Origin: Magnetospira sp. QH-2 | GTDB taxonomy: Bacteria > Pseudomonadota > Alphaproteobacteria > Rhodospirillales > Magnetospiraceae | NCBI RefSeq assembly: GCF_000968135.1 | Contig: NZ_FO538765.1 | Location: 1,999,819-2,063,818, forward strand | DNA: 64,000 bases | Reading direction: 5' to 3' | Shown: positions 1 to 9,771 of the stretch, one piece after another | Layout of the letters: every line of letters starts with the position of its first letter | How positions within the stretch are numbered: the stretch's first letter is position 1 | Position numbers and translations under genes: made by a program | The notes under the pieces: model-generated | What the model was told of the DNA's origin: nothing | Database searches by the model: none | What the model saw: only the letters and a program-made list of their open reading frames with translations

Positions 1-515
1 CAGACATAGGCGCCCATGCCGCGGTGCACATAGAGGTCAAAGTCCCAGCCATGGATGTTGTTCTTGCCGATCAGCTTGGCCTCATAGGCCTCGTCGATGG
101 CCGCCTGCAAGGCCTCTGCCTCGCGAACAAACTCGCCCCGAATGTAGATATATGACGCGTGTGCCCCAATGGCGAAACTGGAAATCAGCGCGCCCTCGAC
201 CAGCTTTTGCGGATCGTTGCGCATGATTTCCCGGTCCTTGCAGGTGCCCGGCTCGCCTTCGTCGGCATTGATCACCAGGAAATGCGGGCGTTCGCCGATT
301 TCCTTCGGCATGAAGGACCATTTCATACCGGTGGAGAACCCGGCGCCGCCGCGTCCGCGCAGGCCCGATTCCTTGACCTGCTCGATCAACCACTCACGAC
401 CTTTTTCCAACAACGCCTTGGTGCCGTCCCAGTCGCCCCGGGATTGAGCGCCCTTGAGTCCCGCGTCATGGAAACCATAGAGGTTGGTGAAGATCCGATC
501 CTTGTCCTTGAGCAT
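1..515 (-). CDS. nuoF: NADH-quinone oxidoreductase subunit F, N-terminal part (cut by window edge)
   Basis: Partial gene: the reading frame is open from ATG at 515 to the left edge, giving about 171 residues of the usual ~430. NuoF is the NADH-oxidising, FMN- and 4Fe-4S-carrying subunit of respiratory complex I on the cytoplasmic face of the membrane. The translation starts [14 protein letters not shown] and contains the glycine-rich stretch [16 protein letters not shown] and then [17 protein letters not shown], the signature of the FMN/NADH site. The start codon overlaps the nuoE stop by one base (TGATG), which implies translational coupling. It is the last visible gene of the nuoA-F run. 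Confidence 0.96.
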   Translation of the reverse strand, partial: MLKDKDRIFTNLYGFHDAGLKGAQSRGDWDGTKALLEKGREWLIEQVKESGLRGRGGAGFSTGMKWSFMPKEIGERPHFLVINADEGEPGTCKDREIMRNDPQKLVEGALISSFAIGAHASYIYIRGEFVREAEALQAAIDEAYEAKLIGKNNIHGWDFDLYVHRGMGAYV

Positions 516-1138
516 CAGGACTTCCCTCCCTCGGTCAGGCCCTCGGTCAGGCTCGTCAGCCCCCCGGCGGGCTCGCAGCCCTTGCGGTCATTTTGCGGTC
601 CGGTCTTGGGCGATTTCCCATTGGCCAGCGCATCAAGCACCTCCGCGGTGCTGGCTTCGTCCAGGTCCTCGTAATAGTCGTCGTTAATCTGCATCATCGG
701 CGCGTTGGTGCAGGCGCCCAGGCATTCCACCTCAGCCAGGGTGAATTCCCCGTCGGCGGTGGTTTCGCCGGGCTCAACGCCGAGTTTCTTTTTGCAGGCA
801 TGCAAAACCTCGTCGGAGCCCTTGAGCAAGCAGGAAATATTGGTGCAAACCTGAACATGATGTTTCCCAACAGGTGCCCGGTTGTACATGGTGTAGAAGC
901 TGGCGACCTCGTAAACCCGGATCGGCGCCAGCCCCACGATGCCGGCCACATGGTCCATGGCCGCGATAGGCAGCCAGTTGTCATGTTGGCGCTGGGCCAA
1001 ATCCAGCAACGGCATCACCGCGCTGTATTCCCGGCCTTCCGGATACTTGGCGATGATCTCTTTGACCCTGGCCTGATTCTCCGCCGTGAACTCGAAGCTG
1101 TCCGGCTGCTGCACGTTCTCCATTCCTCCCGCGCTCAT
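515..1138 (-). CDS. nuoE: NADH-quinone oxidoreductase subunit E
   Basis: 207-residue 24-kDa subunit of complex I, which carries the N1a 2Fe-2S cluster in the peripheral arm. Four cluster ligands are visible: C98 and C103 in VCTNISC, and C139 and C143 in ECLGAC. The fold region around [12 protein letters not shown] and [11 protein letters not shown] is typical of thioredoxin-like NuoE. The chosen ATG overlaps the nuoD stop in an ATGA arrangement and has GGGGAG eight bases upstream. A second ATG five codons in is possible. The last ~35 residues form a poorly structured Gly/Thr-rich tail longer than in many homologues. Confidence 0.96.
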   Translation of the reverse strand: MSAGGMENVQQPDSFEFTAENQARVKEIIAKYPEGREYSAVMPLLDLAQRQHDNWLPIAAMDHVAGIVGLAPIRVYEVASFYTMYNRAPVGKHHVQVCTNISCLLKGSDEVLHACKKKLGVEPGETTADGEFTLAEVECLGACTNAPMMQINDDYYEDLDEASTAEVLDALANGKSPKTGPQNDRKGCEPAGGLTSLTEGLTEGGKS

Positions 1139-2313
1139 CGGTCGATCTCCCCGAACACGATATCCAAGGAGCCGATATTGGACACCGCGTCAGCCAACAT
1201 GTGGCCCTTGGACAGGAAGTCCATGGCCTGCAAATGGGCAAACCCGGGCGCCCGGATCTTGCAGCGATAAGGCTTGTTGGAGCCATCGGCGACCAGATAA
1301 ACGGCAAATTCCCCCTTCGGCGCCTCGACGGCCGTATAGGTTTCCCCGGCGGGTACCTGGAATCCCTCGGTGAACAGCTTGAAGTGATGGATCAATGCTT
1401 CCATGGAAGTCTTCATCTCGCCCCGGCTCGGCGGCGTGACCTTATGGTCATCGGCCAAGTGCGGTCCATCAGGCATATTTTCAATGCATTGCTTGATAAT
1501 TTTAAGGCTTTCCCTGAGCTCCGCCATGCGAATCAGGTACCGGTCGAAACAGTCCCCGTGCTTGCCCACGGGAATGTCAAAATCCATCTCGGCATAGGCA
1601 TCATAGGGTTGCGACTTGCGCAGATCCCACGGCACCCCCGAAGCGCGCAGGTTGGGACCGGTGAAGCCCCAATCAAAGCACTGTTCGGCATTGATCACGC
1701 CGATATCCACCGTGCGCTGTTTAAAGATCCGGTTTTCGTCCAGCAGGGTCTCGATGTCTTCGATGATCTTCGGGAACCGGTCGGCCCAGGCCACGATGTC
1801 CTCGGCCAAACCTTCCGGCATATCCTGGGCCACGCCGCCAATGCGGAAATAGTTCATATGCATGCGGGCGCCACTGACCCGCTCGCAGAATTCCATCAGG
1901 ATTTCACGTTCTTCAACCCCCCACAGCATGGGGGTCATGCCGCCCACGTCCATGGCAAAGGCAGTCACGTTAAAGACGTGATTGAGCACGCGACCGATTT
2001 CGGCGTAAAGCACCCGAAGGTACTGCCCTTTCCGGGGAGCCTCGATACCCAGCAGCTTTTCCGCCGCCAGAACGAATGCATGCTCCTGATTCTGCGGCGC
2101 CACATAGTCCAGCCGATCAAAATAGGGGGTTGCCTGGGTATAGGTCTTGTACTCGATGAGCTTCTCGGTACCCCGGTGCAACAGGCCGATATGCGGATCG
2201 GCCCGGTCAATGATCTCGCCGTCCATTTCCAGAATCATGCGCAACACGCCGTGCGCCGCTGGATGCTGCGGGCCGAAGTTGAGATTGTAGTTCTTGATAT
2301 GGGTCTCGGTCAT
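1135..2313 (-). CDS. nuoD: NADH-quinone oxidoreductase subunit D
   Basis: 392-residue 49-kDa subunit, a relative of NiFe-hydrogenase large subunits that lines the quinone-binding cavity of complex I. The N-terminus contains [13 protein letters not shown], the family signature with the His that lies near the quinone headgroup, and the C-terminus ends DIVFGEIDR as in other NuoD proteins. The length is normal. The ATG overlaps the nuoC stop by one base and the stop overlaps the nuoE start by four. NuoC and NuoD are separate genes here, as is usual in alphaproteobacteria, unlike the nuoCD fusion of E. coli. Confidence 0.97.
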   Translation of the reverse strand: MTETHIKNYNLNFGPQHPAAHGVLRMILEMDGEIIDRADPHIGLLHRGTEKLIEYKTYTQATPYFDRLDYVAPQNQEHAFVLAAEKLLGIEAPRKGQYLRVLYAEIGRVLNHVFNVTAFAMDVGGMTPMLWGVEEREILMEFCERVSGARMHMNYFRIGGVAQDMPEGLAEDIVAWADRFPKIIEDIETLLDENRIFKQRTVDIGVINAEQCFDWGFTGPNLRASGVPWDLRKSQPYDAYAEMDFDIPVGKHGDCFDRYLIRMAELRESLKIIKQCIENMPDGPHLADDHKVTPPSRGEMKTSMEALIHHFKLFTEGFQVPAGETYTAVEAPKGEFAVYLVADGSNKPYRCKIRAPGFAHLQAMDFLSKGHMLADAVSNIGSLDIVFGEIDR

Positions 2314-2954
2314 CAGCCTCCGCCCTCCGTCTTCTCCGGTTGCTCGGCTTTTTCATCTCCGGGCAACGGCCCCGGCCCCTCCCATGGGCTCTGAAAATCG
2401 AATGAGCGGAATTCCTGGGTCAGTTTCACCGGTTCGTAAACCACGCGCTTCAGTTCGTCGTCGTAGCGCAATTCCACATAGCCTGTCAGCGGAAAGTCCT
2501 TGCGCAGGGCATGGCCTTCGAATCCGTAGTCGCACATGATCCGGCGCAAATCGGGGTGGCCGGCAAACAGGATCCCGTACAGATCGTAGGCCTCGCGCTC
2601 GAACCAATTGGCGGTACTGAATACCTCGACCACCGACGGGACCGGGGTCTCTTCGTCCGTATGGACTTTTACCCGCACACGGCGGTTATGGGTCAGGCTG
2701 AGCAGATTGTAGACCACCTCGAAGCGGTTTTCCCGATCCGGATAGTCAGCGCCACAGAGATCCACAAGCTGCTTGAATTGGCAGCCGCTATCATCGCGCA
2801 GGTAGGTCAGCACCTTGATAACGGCGTCGCGGCGGGCGGTGATCATGAGTTCACCCAAAGCGATGCGGCTATCGAGTACGTCCTGGGGCTGCGCCATTTC
2901 GACGCGGGCCTGAACTTCCTCGAGCCCTGCCAGGATTTCGTTGTCCACCGTCAT
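2313..2954 (-). CDS. nuoC: NADH-quinone oxidoreductase subunit C
   Basis: 213-residue 30-kDa subunit of complex I, a structural partner of NuoD in the connecting module. The family signature is seen in [13 protein letters not shown] followed by [17 protein letters not shown] and [10 protein letters not shown]. The C-terminus ends in a charged, probably disordered tail after [11 protein letters not shown]. It is separated from nuoB by about 47 bases and runs into nuoD with a one-base overlap. Confidence 0.97.
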   Translation of the reverse strand: MTVDNEILAGLEEVQARVEMAQPQDVLDSRIALGELMITARRDAVIKVLTYLRDDSGCQFKQLVDLCGADYPDRENRFEVVYNLLSLTHNRRVRVKVHTDEETPVPSVVEVFSTANWFEREAYDLYGILFAGHPDLRRIMCDYGFEGHALRKDFPLTGYVELRYDDELKRVVYEPVKLTQEFRSFDFQSPWEGPGPLPGDEKAEQPEKTEGGG

Positions 2955-3001
2955 GATCCCCCTCGTTTGCGGTACCGATATCCTTGAACCTCAGTGACAC
3001 C

Positions 3002-3556
3002 CTAGCGCCACAGGGTCCCGGTGCGGTGAATCTTCTTCTGTAGCTGAAGGATGCCGTAGACCAGCGCTTCGGCGGTCGGCGGGCAGCCAGGCACATAAAC
3101 ATCGACCGGAACGACCCGGTCACAGCCCCGTACCACGGAATAGGAGTAGTGATAGTAGCCACCACCATTGGCGCAAGAGCCCATGGAAAGCACCCAGCGC
3201 GGCTCGGCCATCTGGTCATAGACCTTGCGGAAGGCCGGCGCCATCTTGTTGGTCAGGGTCCCGGCGACAATGATCAGATCCGATTGACGCGGGCTGGGAC
3301 GCGGCACCACGCCGAAGCGGTCCAGGTCATAGCGCGAACAATAGGCGTGGATCATCTCCACCGCACAACAGGCCAGACCAAAGGTCATCGGCCACAAGGA
3401 ACCGGTACGGGCCCAATTGACCACCTTGTCCAGATTGGCGACGACGAATCCCTTGTCGGTCAGTTCCTGAGTCACCCGGCCCAGGATCTCGTCTTGTTCG
3501 GCGCCCGGTGGAATCGGTGCCAGCCCGGGGAAATTTCCGTTACCGTCTACTCCCAT
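3002..3556 (-). CDS. nuoB: NADH-quinone oxidoreductase subunit B
   Basis: Subunit that holds the terminal 4Fe-4S cluster N2 passing electrons to quinone. Cluster ligands are visible in [10 protein letters not shown] (the characteristic tandem cysteines), [11 protein letters not shown] and [13 protein letters not shown] place the start at the ATG at 3556 ([11 protein letters not shown]), because GGAAGGGAG lies about eight bases upstream. An upstream in-frame ATG at 3577 would add seven residues and deepen the overlap with nuoA. The end of nuoA overlaps this start by about ten bases. Confidence 0.96.
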   Translation of the reverse strand: MGVDGNGNFPGLAPIPPGAEQDEILGRVTQELTDKGFVVANLDKVVNWARTGSLWPMTFGLACCAVEMIHAYCSRYDLDRFGVVPRPSPRQSDLIIVAGTLTNKMAPAFRKVYDQMAEPRWVLSMGSCANGGGYYHYSYSVVRGCDRVVPVDVYVPGCPPTAEALVYGILQLQKKIHRTGTLWR

Positions 3557-3912
3557 TCGAGCGCTCCCTTCCGCCATTCATAGATAAAGCCGATGGTCAG
3601 GATGCCCAAGAACACCACCATCGACCAGAATCCGAAGACACCGACCGTACCCAGGCTGACCGCCCATGGAAACAAAAAGGCGACTTCCAGGTCGAAAATG
3701 ATGAACAGAATGGCCACCAGATAGAATCGGACGTCGAACCGGGTTCGAGAATCGGAAAAGGCATCGAATCCGCATTCGTAAGCGGAGTTTTTTGCCACGT
3801 CCGGTTTCTGTCGCGATACGATATAGGATGCGCCGACCGCAATGAATGCGATGGCAATGGCAATGCCCAAAAAAATCAAAATGGGCAGGTATTCATGAAG
3901 CAGCGCTTCCAT
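3547..3912 (-). CDS. nuoA: NADH-quinone oxidoreductase subunit A
   Basis: Small three-helix membrane subunit of complex I, and the first gene of the operon. Hydrophobic segments are visible near the N-terminus ([19 protein letters not shown]), in the middle ([20 protein letters not shown]) and near the end ([20 protein letters not shown]). The loop [25 protein letters not shown] is the conserved cytoplasmic loop. An in-frame start at 3948 exists, but the ATG at 3912 ([12 protein letters not shown]) has GAGGAG about ten bases upstream and matches the normal length of ~121 residues. Confidence 0.95.
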   Translation of the reverse strand: MEALLHEYLPILIFLGIAIAIAFIAVGASYIVSRQKPDVAKNSAYECGFDAFSDSRTRFDVRFYLVAILFIIFDLEVAFLFPWAVSLGTVGVFGFWSMVVFLGILTIGFIYEWRKGALEWE

Positions 3913-3996
3913 GGCAGCTGTCTCCTCGGCTCGCGCCCCTGATGTCACCGTTAAACCGATGATCTGAGCCTATCTTACCCGAGCGGGAAAGAAAGA

Positions 3997-4073
3997 TGGC
4001 GGGAGTGACGGGACTCGAACCCGCGGCCTCTGGCGTGACAGGCCAGCGCTCTAACCAACTGAGCTACACCCCC
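3997..4073 (-). tRNA. tRNA-Asp (GTC)
   Basis: On the minus strand the sequence folds as a complete cloverleaf. The acceptor GGGGGTG pairs with CACTCCC with one G-U, the anticodon stem CTGGC/GCCAG encloses CTGTCAC (anticodon GTC), the T arm contains GGTTCGAAC, the discriminator is G and the 3' CCA is encoded. The last 15 bases at the 5' side are duplicated immediately upstream. Confidence 0.95.
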
Positions 4074-4088
4074 ACTGAGCTACACCCC
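4058..4088. repeat. 15-bp tandem duplication at the 5' end of tRNA-Asp
   Basis: ACTGAGCTACACCCC occurs at 4058-4072 inside the tRNA gene and again at 4074-4088 just upstream of its 5' end, one base apart. The copy lies in the expected leader of the tRNA transcript. Confidence 0.9.
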
Positions 4089-4276
4089 TTAAAAACCTAG
4101 GCGTTGGCCCGCTTGGGATGCAGAGATGTAAAGCCTCCCCCCCCAGGTGTCAAGCGCTGTTGCCCACCCCATGGTCATATTCTCCCAAGAGACTTGCGAG
4201 GCCGTTGACCCGGGCCTTCAGGTATCGCAAACTACGCCGTCCAATTTGGACATTTCGCATACTCCGGGGCAGGACC

Positions 4277-6349
4277 ATGGCGCTTTCGAAGATGGAATCT
4301 GATCGGTTGGCCAAGGTCTTGGCGCTGATTGACAGCGATCGGGATGGGGAAGCTTTATCGGCTTTGCACAAAGCCAGAATTCTTCTGTCCCGCTCCGGCC
4401 TGGCCATGAAAGACCTGTTGGACCCGCGTCATCTGGAAGCCCCGGACTCCAGCCCCTATGGTGGCGGCTATGCGGAGCGCCCGACGGTCGGTTTGGGGGC
4501 GGCGCAGGAAATCCAGCATCTGCAAACGGAAATTGAAGGGCTGCGCTCGGCATTGCAGAATCGCGATGCCGAAGTGGCCTCTCTCAACAAATTTCGCGAT
4601 GAGTCCTTTACCGTTCTGGAAAATAAAAACGATAAGATCATTGCTCTCAAGCGCGACCTGCACGAGTTGCGCAAGAAATGCCTGGAAATGGGCAACGACC
4701 TGCCTGCCGAAATCAATCAGTTGCGGCGAGACCTTGCGGACGCCCTGAACAAGGCGGAAACGGTCGACGAAGACCGCGAACGGGCCTTGGACAAACTCTC
4801 ACGGCGCGACAGCGAAATCGCTTCTCTTAAAATACGATTGGAGAAGTGGGAAAGCCGCCCCCCCTCTTCCATCAACGACGAGACCGCCGGAGAAACGGAA
4901 ACCCGCGCCGCCATCGCCCGCCTGGACGCCGAAGCGGCGGGCCTGAGGCGTTTTCGCGATGAAGCCTTGCTGGCGCTCTCGCAACGGAGTGAACAGGTTG
5001 ATGACCTGCGGCGGCGAATCACCAATCTGCAAAAGGCCATCGCCGTTCTACGCGGCAGCGAACCCACACAGACCGAAGACCTCCGGACGTCATTGGATCG
5101 CGCCGAATCCACATTGGAGCATACACAAACCAGCTTGCACCGCGCCCAGGAAGGTCTGCATCGCCATGCCCGGGAAACCGAGGATCTGCGCCAAAGAGTG
5201 AATACCTTGCGGCTGGCCATCAAGGACGATGCCGAAAACGATAAAATCATGGAAAGGCGTCTGCGCGAGGCCGTGCTGCGGTTGGATTCCGAGGCCGAGG
5301 CCCTGCGCCATCAGCGCGATGACCTAACGGCCCTCCTGTCGGCCGCCCCTCGGATGCAGAGCCCTGAAGAGGAAACCAGGCCGGAATCCACGCCATCAGG
5401 GAAATCCCAATCGAAAATTACTGATCTGGAAGCCAAGGCCGCGGATGCTCTGGCGGAACTGGCAACGCGCGAGGCCAAACTGGCGCAGGTAGAGGCCGAC
5501 CTGGCCGACCTGCGGGCCGCCGCCGCGGACCGTCGCCGCAAGGATATCGCCAAGGCCGCCCAGGCCCAGGCCGAAGCCGCCCATGTGAAAACACTGCTTG
5601 CCGCGAAGGTCAAAGAGACGACGGCAGCCATCGAAGCCCAGGATAGCCTGCGAATCGACGTTGAACGGCTTAAAAAGGAAACCGCCGAGATCCACAACCT
5701 CCGAGCCTTGCTCGCCGCCCGACGCAAGAACGCGGGAACCGACAAACAGTCCCAGGCCAAGATCGAGCAACTGGAAAGCCAGCTGAGCGAACAGGCCAAG
5801 ACAGAAGCTGAATTGGAAAGCCGCGTCGAGGTACTGACGTCCCAGCTTGCCGACCTGGAGCGGGATTTGACGGCCACCCGCGAAGACAACGAAGCCCTGA
5901 AAGCCGAATTGGATGCCATGGAGCAGGCTGCCGAATCGGTGTCGATCAGTGGTCAACAAGAAGCCACGATCCGCGCCGAGCTGGAAATGGAAATCCTGCA
6001 AAAAGTTGGCGCCGAAAGTGGACAGGGCGGCTCCTTTTTGGACAAAGCCCTGCAGGTACTGTCCGAAAAGAACGACGAAATCGTCCGCCTCAAGGGTGAC
6101 CTGGAACAATACGAGAGTGGCGGGCGCCCGGCGGCTCCGGTCGCCCCCACGCGCGCCGGTTCGACTGCCGCACCGCAAACAGCCCCCGCCGTGCCGCGTA
6201 CCAATGCGGAAAAACGCGCGGCCGTGCTGGAGTATTTGAAGGACCCGGAGCGTAGCGAACTCTCCGACCGGGAAATCGCCCGCCAAGTGGGAGTTTCGCC
6301 GCAAACGGTCTCCAATTGGCGCAAGCGCCTGTCAGAGGAAGAAAGTTAG
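4277..6349 (+). CDS. Long coiled-coil protein with C-terminal helix-turn-helix
   Basis: 690 residues, starting at MALSKMESDRLAKVLALIDS; the 53 codons upstream of this ATG look non-coding. A short N-terminal helical region (SDRDGEALSALHKARILL) resembles segments used in alphaproteobacterial regulators to count or bind DNA. From about residue 70 to 600 the protein is almost continuous heptad-rich coiled coil with repeated Leu/Glu/Arg/Lys patterns such as ASLNKFRDES and AGLRRFRDEA. A Pro/Ala-rich hinge follows, and the last ~45 residues form a clear helix-turn-helix (LSDREIARQVGVSPQTVSNWRKRL). No membrane segment or signal peptide is visible. A role as a DNA-bound architectural or segregation-like filament protein is an inference from domain layout only. 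It is monocistronic. Confidence 0.85.
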   Translation: MALSKMESDRLAKVLALIDSDRDGEALSALHKARILLSRSGLAMKDLLDPRHLEAPDSSPYGGGYAERPTVGLGAAQEIQHLQTEIEGLRSALQNRDAEVASLNKFRDESFTVLENKNDKIIALKRDLHELRKKCLEMGNDLPAEINQLRRDLADALNKAETVDEDRERALDKLSRRDSEIASLKIRLEKWESRPPSSINDETAGETETRAAIARLDAEAAGLRRFRDEALLALSQRSEQVDDLRRRITNLQKAIAVLRGSEPTQTEDLRTSLDRAESTLEHTQTSLHRAQEGLHRHARETEDLRQRVNTLRLAIKDDAENDKIMERRLREAVLRLDSEAEALRHQRDDLTALLSAAPRMQSPEEETRPESTPSGKSQSKITDLEAKAADALAELATREAKLAQVEADLADLRAAAADRRRKDIAKAAQAQAEAAHVKTLLAAKVKETTAAIEAQDSLRIDVERLKKETAEIHNLRALLAARRKNAGTDKQSQAKIEQLESQLSEQAKTEAELESRVEVLTSQLADLERDLTATREDNEALKAELDAMEQAAESVSISGQQEATIRAELEMEILQKVGAESGQGGSFLDKALQVLSEKNDEIVRLKGDLEQYESGGRPAAPVAPTRAGSTAAPQTAPAVPRTNAEKRAAVLEYLKDPERSELSDREIARQVGVSPQTVSNWRKRLSEEES

Positions 6350-6449
6350 TCGTCGCACCGGCGAATTTTATTCTTTTTTGACCGATTTGCCTTTCTAATG
6401 CGCGAAGCCCCTTGATAGGCTTTGGTTCCTCCAGCGATTGATCCCGCCC

Positions 6450-9400
6450 ATGCAAGACAGCGACCCCCTCTGGTACAAAGACGCCATCATCTATCAACTG
6501 CACATCAAAGCCTATTTTGATTCCAATGATGACGGCATGGGCGACTTTGCCGGGCTATGCGAGAAACTGGACTATATTGCCGATTTGGGCGTGACGGCCA
6601 TTTGGGTCCTGCCCTTCTATCCTTCGCCTCTGCGCGATGATGGCTATGACATCGCCGACTACAAGAACATCAATCCGGCCTATGGCAGCCTGCGCGACTT
6701 CAAACTGCTCGTGCGTGAGGCCCACAAACGGGATCTGAAGGTGATCACCGAGTTGGTCATCAATCACACCTCCGATCAACATCCCTGGTTCCAGCGCGCC
6801 CGCAAGGCCAAGCCCGGATCGGCGGCCCGCAACTACTATGTCTGGAGCGACGATCCGACCAAATACGATGGCACACGGATCATCTTTTGCGATACCGAAC
6901 CATCCAATTGGACCTGGGACCCGGTCGCCGGGGCTTATTATTGGCACCGGTTCTTCCACCATCAGCCGGATCTGAACTTCGACAATCCGCGGGTATTGGA
7001 AGAAGTCATCAAGGTGATGAAACATTGGCTGGCCACCGGCGTGGACGGCTTGCGATTGGACGCCATTCCCTATTTGTGCGAGCGCGAGGGCACCAACAAC
7101 GAGAACCTGCCCGAAACCCACGATATCTTGAAGAAATTGCGGACCTGGATGAACGAGAACTATCCCGACCGCATGTTTCTGGGCGAGGCCAATCAATGGC
7201 CGGAAGACGTGCTGCCCTACTTTGGCGACGGTGACGAATGCCATATGGCCTTTCACTTCCCTTTGATGCCGCGCATGTACATGGCGCTGGCTCAGGAAGA
7301 CCGTCACCCGATCACCGATATCATGCGCCAGACCCCGGATATCCCCGATACCTGCCAGTGGGCCATTTTCTTGCGCAATCACGATGAACTGACCTTGGAA
7401 ATGGTCAGTGACCGGGAACGGGATTACTTGTGGCAGTACTATGCCGCCGACACCCGCGCGCGCATCAACATGGGCATCCGCCGCCGCCTAGCCCCCCTCT
7501 TGGACAACGACCGGCGCAAGATCGAACTGCTCAACAGCCTGCTCATGTCCATGCCCGGCACGCCCATCATCTATTACGGCGACGAGATCGGCATGGGCGA
7601 CAATATATTTCTGGGTGATCGCAACGGTGTGCGGACCCCCATGCAATGGTCTCCAGACCGCAACGCCGGTTTTTCCAAGTCCGATCCGCAATCCTTGTTT
7701 CTGCCACCGATCATGGACGCGGTCTATGGCTACGAAGGCGTCAACGTGGAGGCCCAAAGCCGCAGTGCCTCGTCCTTGCTCAATTGGATGAAGCGGCTGA
7801 TTACCGTGCGCAAGGGCCATCAGGTATTCGGTCGCGGGCTGCTGACCTTCACCTACCCCGGCAATCGCAAGGTCCTGGCTTATTTGCGCGAATTCGAGGA
7901 TGGCTCGGAGGTGATCCTCTGTGTGGCCAATCTGTCCCGCGCGCCACAGGCGGTGGAATTGGATCTGCGCCGGTTCGAGGGCCGAATTCCCATTGAACTG
8001 ATCGGTCGCAGCCCCTTCCCGCCCATCGGCAACCTGCCCTATTTCATCACCCTTCCCGCCTACGGCTTTTATTGGTTTGTTTTGGCCGAGGAGACCGACG
8101 CACCGGCCTGGCACGAATTGCCGCAAGAAGTGATGCCCTTGTTGGACACCCTGGTCTGGTCCACCGGTTGGGGGGATCTTCTGACCCGGCGCGGCGGCCA
8201 GATTCTCACCGGCCATATCATGCCCAAATTCCTGCCCATGCAGCGGTGGTTCGCGGGCAAGGATCAAGGCGTCAAGGACTGCCGTCTGGTGGATCACGCC
8301 GACCTGATGGGCCAGGACGAAGACGGCTATCAAATCACCTTCTACGACGTGGAATCGGACGATGGCACGGTTTCGCGCTATCTGCTGCCCATGGCCATTG
8401 TTTGGGAACAGACTTCCGGCTCCGCCTTCCCGCTTGGATTGCAGGCCTATGGCTTTGCCCAGGTGCGGCGGTTCAACAAGATCGGCATGATCTATGATGC
8501 TTTGGGGGGAGACCGCTTCAATACCCGCTTGATGAGCGCCTTGCGCGCGGCGGAGGAAATCCCCACCCAGAACGGCGGACGCCTGGTTTTCCGCCCCACG
8601 GAGTTGTTGGCCGACTACCCGGAAAAAGAAGATCACTTTGTGCGCCGCCTGGGCCGAGAGCAAAGCAATACTTCCATCCGCATTGGCGAAGACATGATTT
8701 TCAAGGTCTTCCGGCGCATCGAATCAGGCGTGCACCCCGAGTTGGAAATGAACCGCTACCTCACCGAAGTCGCCCACTACAGCAACGTTCCCCCCATGCT
8801 CGGGTCCATGGAACTCATTGACGCCGATGGCCAGCCCGCCGCCCTTGGCATTTTGCAGGCCTTCATCCCCAATCAAGGGGACGGCTGGACAGTCACCCTG
8901 GAGCATCTGGAACGCTACCTGGAAGAACGTGCCTTGCTGCCGTTGGAAGAACAGGACGATACCTCGGTGATCGAGAGCTATCGGCGCTATCTTCTGCTTG
9001 CCGTCACCATGGGCCAGCGCATCGCCCAATTGCACCTGTCCCTGGCCCAGGAAACGGAAGCCCCCCATTTCAAACCCGAACCGGCGACCGACGCGGATCA
9101 GAAAAAATGGCTGGCCAAGATCCGCAAGCAGGCGGAAAAGGCCATGGCGGCGCTGATTCAGGCCAGACATCACGTGGATGAAGAGGTCTCGGCCCAAATC
9201 GACGATCTGCTGGCCCATTGGGACAAAGTGGTGGCGCCCATTGATCGGGGTTTCTCCGACAATCTCACCATGTCCAAGACCCGAATCCATGGCGATTTGC
9301 ACCTGGGTCAATTAGTGGTCATCCATGAAGATATCCACATTCTCGACTTCGAAGGCGAACCGGCGCGGCCCCTGGCCGAACGGCGAGCCAAGAATACCCC

Positions 9401-9740
9401 CTTGCGCGACGTGGCAGGCATGATCCGTTCCTTCGACTATGCCGCTTGGACCGTGCGCTTCAATCTCGACGATCTGGCATTGGGCGGCACCCCGGAAAGC
9501 CAGGTGGCCTGGACCGACGAATGGCAGCGAGAATCGGTGGAAGCCTTCACGCTGGCCTATCAAGACACCATTGGCCGCTGCTGCTCGCTGCCCAAGAACC
9601 AGCGTCACTTCAAGCGCCTGCTCAACTTGTTTATTCTCGAAAAGGTGCTCTACGAAATCTGCTACGAGGCGTCGAACCGCCCTGACTGGCTGCGCATCCC
9701 GTTGCAGGGGCTGAGCAAGCTGATTTCAGGGCGGGATTGA
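6450..9740 (+). CDS. treS: Bifunctional trehalose synthase / maltokinase
   Basis: About 1096 residues, a fusion of a GH13 trehalose synthase (maltose-trehalose isomerase, roughly residues 1-560) and a maltokinase (roughly 570-1096) that makes maltose-1-phosphate from ATP and maltose. GH13 motifs are visible: VINHTSDQHPWF, the nucleophile Asp in GVDGLRLDAIPY, the acid/base Glu in MFLGEANQWPED and LRNHDELTLE. The kinase half shows RIHGDLHLGQLVV and HILDFEGEP, the catalytic and metal-binding loops of this aminoglycoside-phosphotransferase-like fold. The ATG at 6450 is preferred over a TTG at 6438, though neither has a strong ribosome-binding site. It converges on malQ, linking trehalose, maltose and glycogen metabolism. 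Confidence 0.93.
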   Translation: MQDSDPLWYKDAIIYQLHIKAYFDSNDDGMGDFAGLCEKLDYIADLGVTAIWVLPFYPSPLRDDGYDIADYKNINPAYGSLRDFKLLVREAHKRDLKVITELVINHTSDQHPWFQRARKAKPGSAARNYYVWSDDPTKYDGTRIIFCDTEPSNWTWDPVAGAYYWHRFFHHQPDLNFDNPRVLEEVIKVMKHWLATGVDGLRLDAIPYLCEREGTNNENLPETHDILKKLRTWMNENYPDRMFLGEANQWPEDVLPYFGDGDECHMAFHFPLMPRMYMALAQEDRHPITDIMRQTPDIPDTCQWAIFLRNHDELTLEMVSDRERDYLWQYYAADTRARINMGIRRRLAPLLDNDRRKIELLNSLLMSMPGTPIIYYGDEIGMGDNIFLGDRNGVRTPMQWSPDRNAGFSKSDPQSLFLPPIMDAVYGYEGVNVEAQSRSASSLLNWMKRLITVRKGHQVFGRGLLTFTYPGNRKVLAYLREFEDGSEVILCVANLSRAPQAVELDLRRFEGRIPIELIGRSPFPPIGNLPYFITLPAYGFYWFVLAEETDAPAWHELPQEVMPLLDTLVWSTGWGDLLTRRGGQILTGHIMPKFLPMQRWFAGKDQGVKDCRLVDHADLMGQDEDGYQITFYDVESDDGTVSRYLLPMAIVWEQTSGSAFPLGLQAYGFAQVRRFNKIGMIYDALGGDRFNTRLMSALRAAEEIPTQNGGRLVFRPTELLADYPEKEDHFVRRLGREQSNTSIRIGEDMIFKVFRRIESGVHPELEMNRYLTEVAHYSNVPPMLGSMELIDADGQPAALGILQAFIPNQGDGWTVTLEHLERYLEERALLPLEEQDDTSVIESYRRYLLLAVTMGQRIAQLHLSLAQETEAPHFKPEPATDADQKKWLAKIRKQAEKAMAALIQARHHVDEEVSAQIDDLLAHWDKVVAPIDRGFSDNLTMSKTRIHGDLHLGQLVVIHEDIHILDFEGEPARPLAERRAKNTPLRDVAGMIRSFDYAAWTVRFNLDDLALGGTPESQVAWTDEWQRESVEAFTLAYQDTIGRCCSLPKNQRHFKRLLNLFILEKVLYEICYEASNRPDWLRIPLQGLSKLISGRD

Positions 9741-9771
9741 GGAGCGATCAAACCGGCAGCAACCTGCCCAT

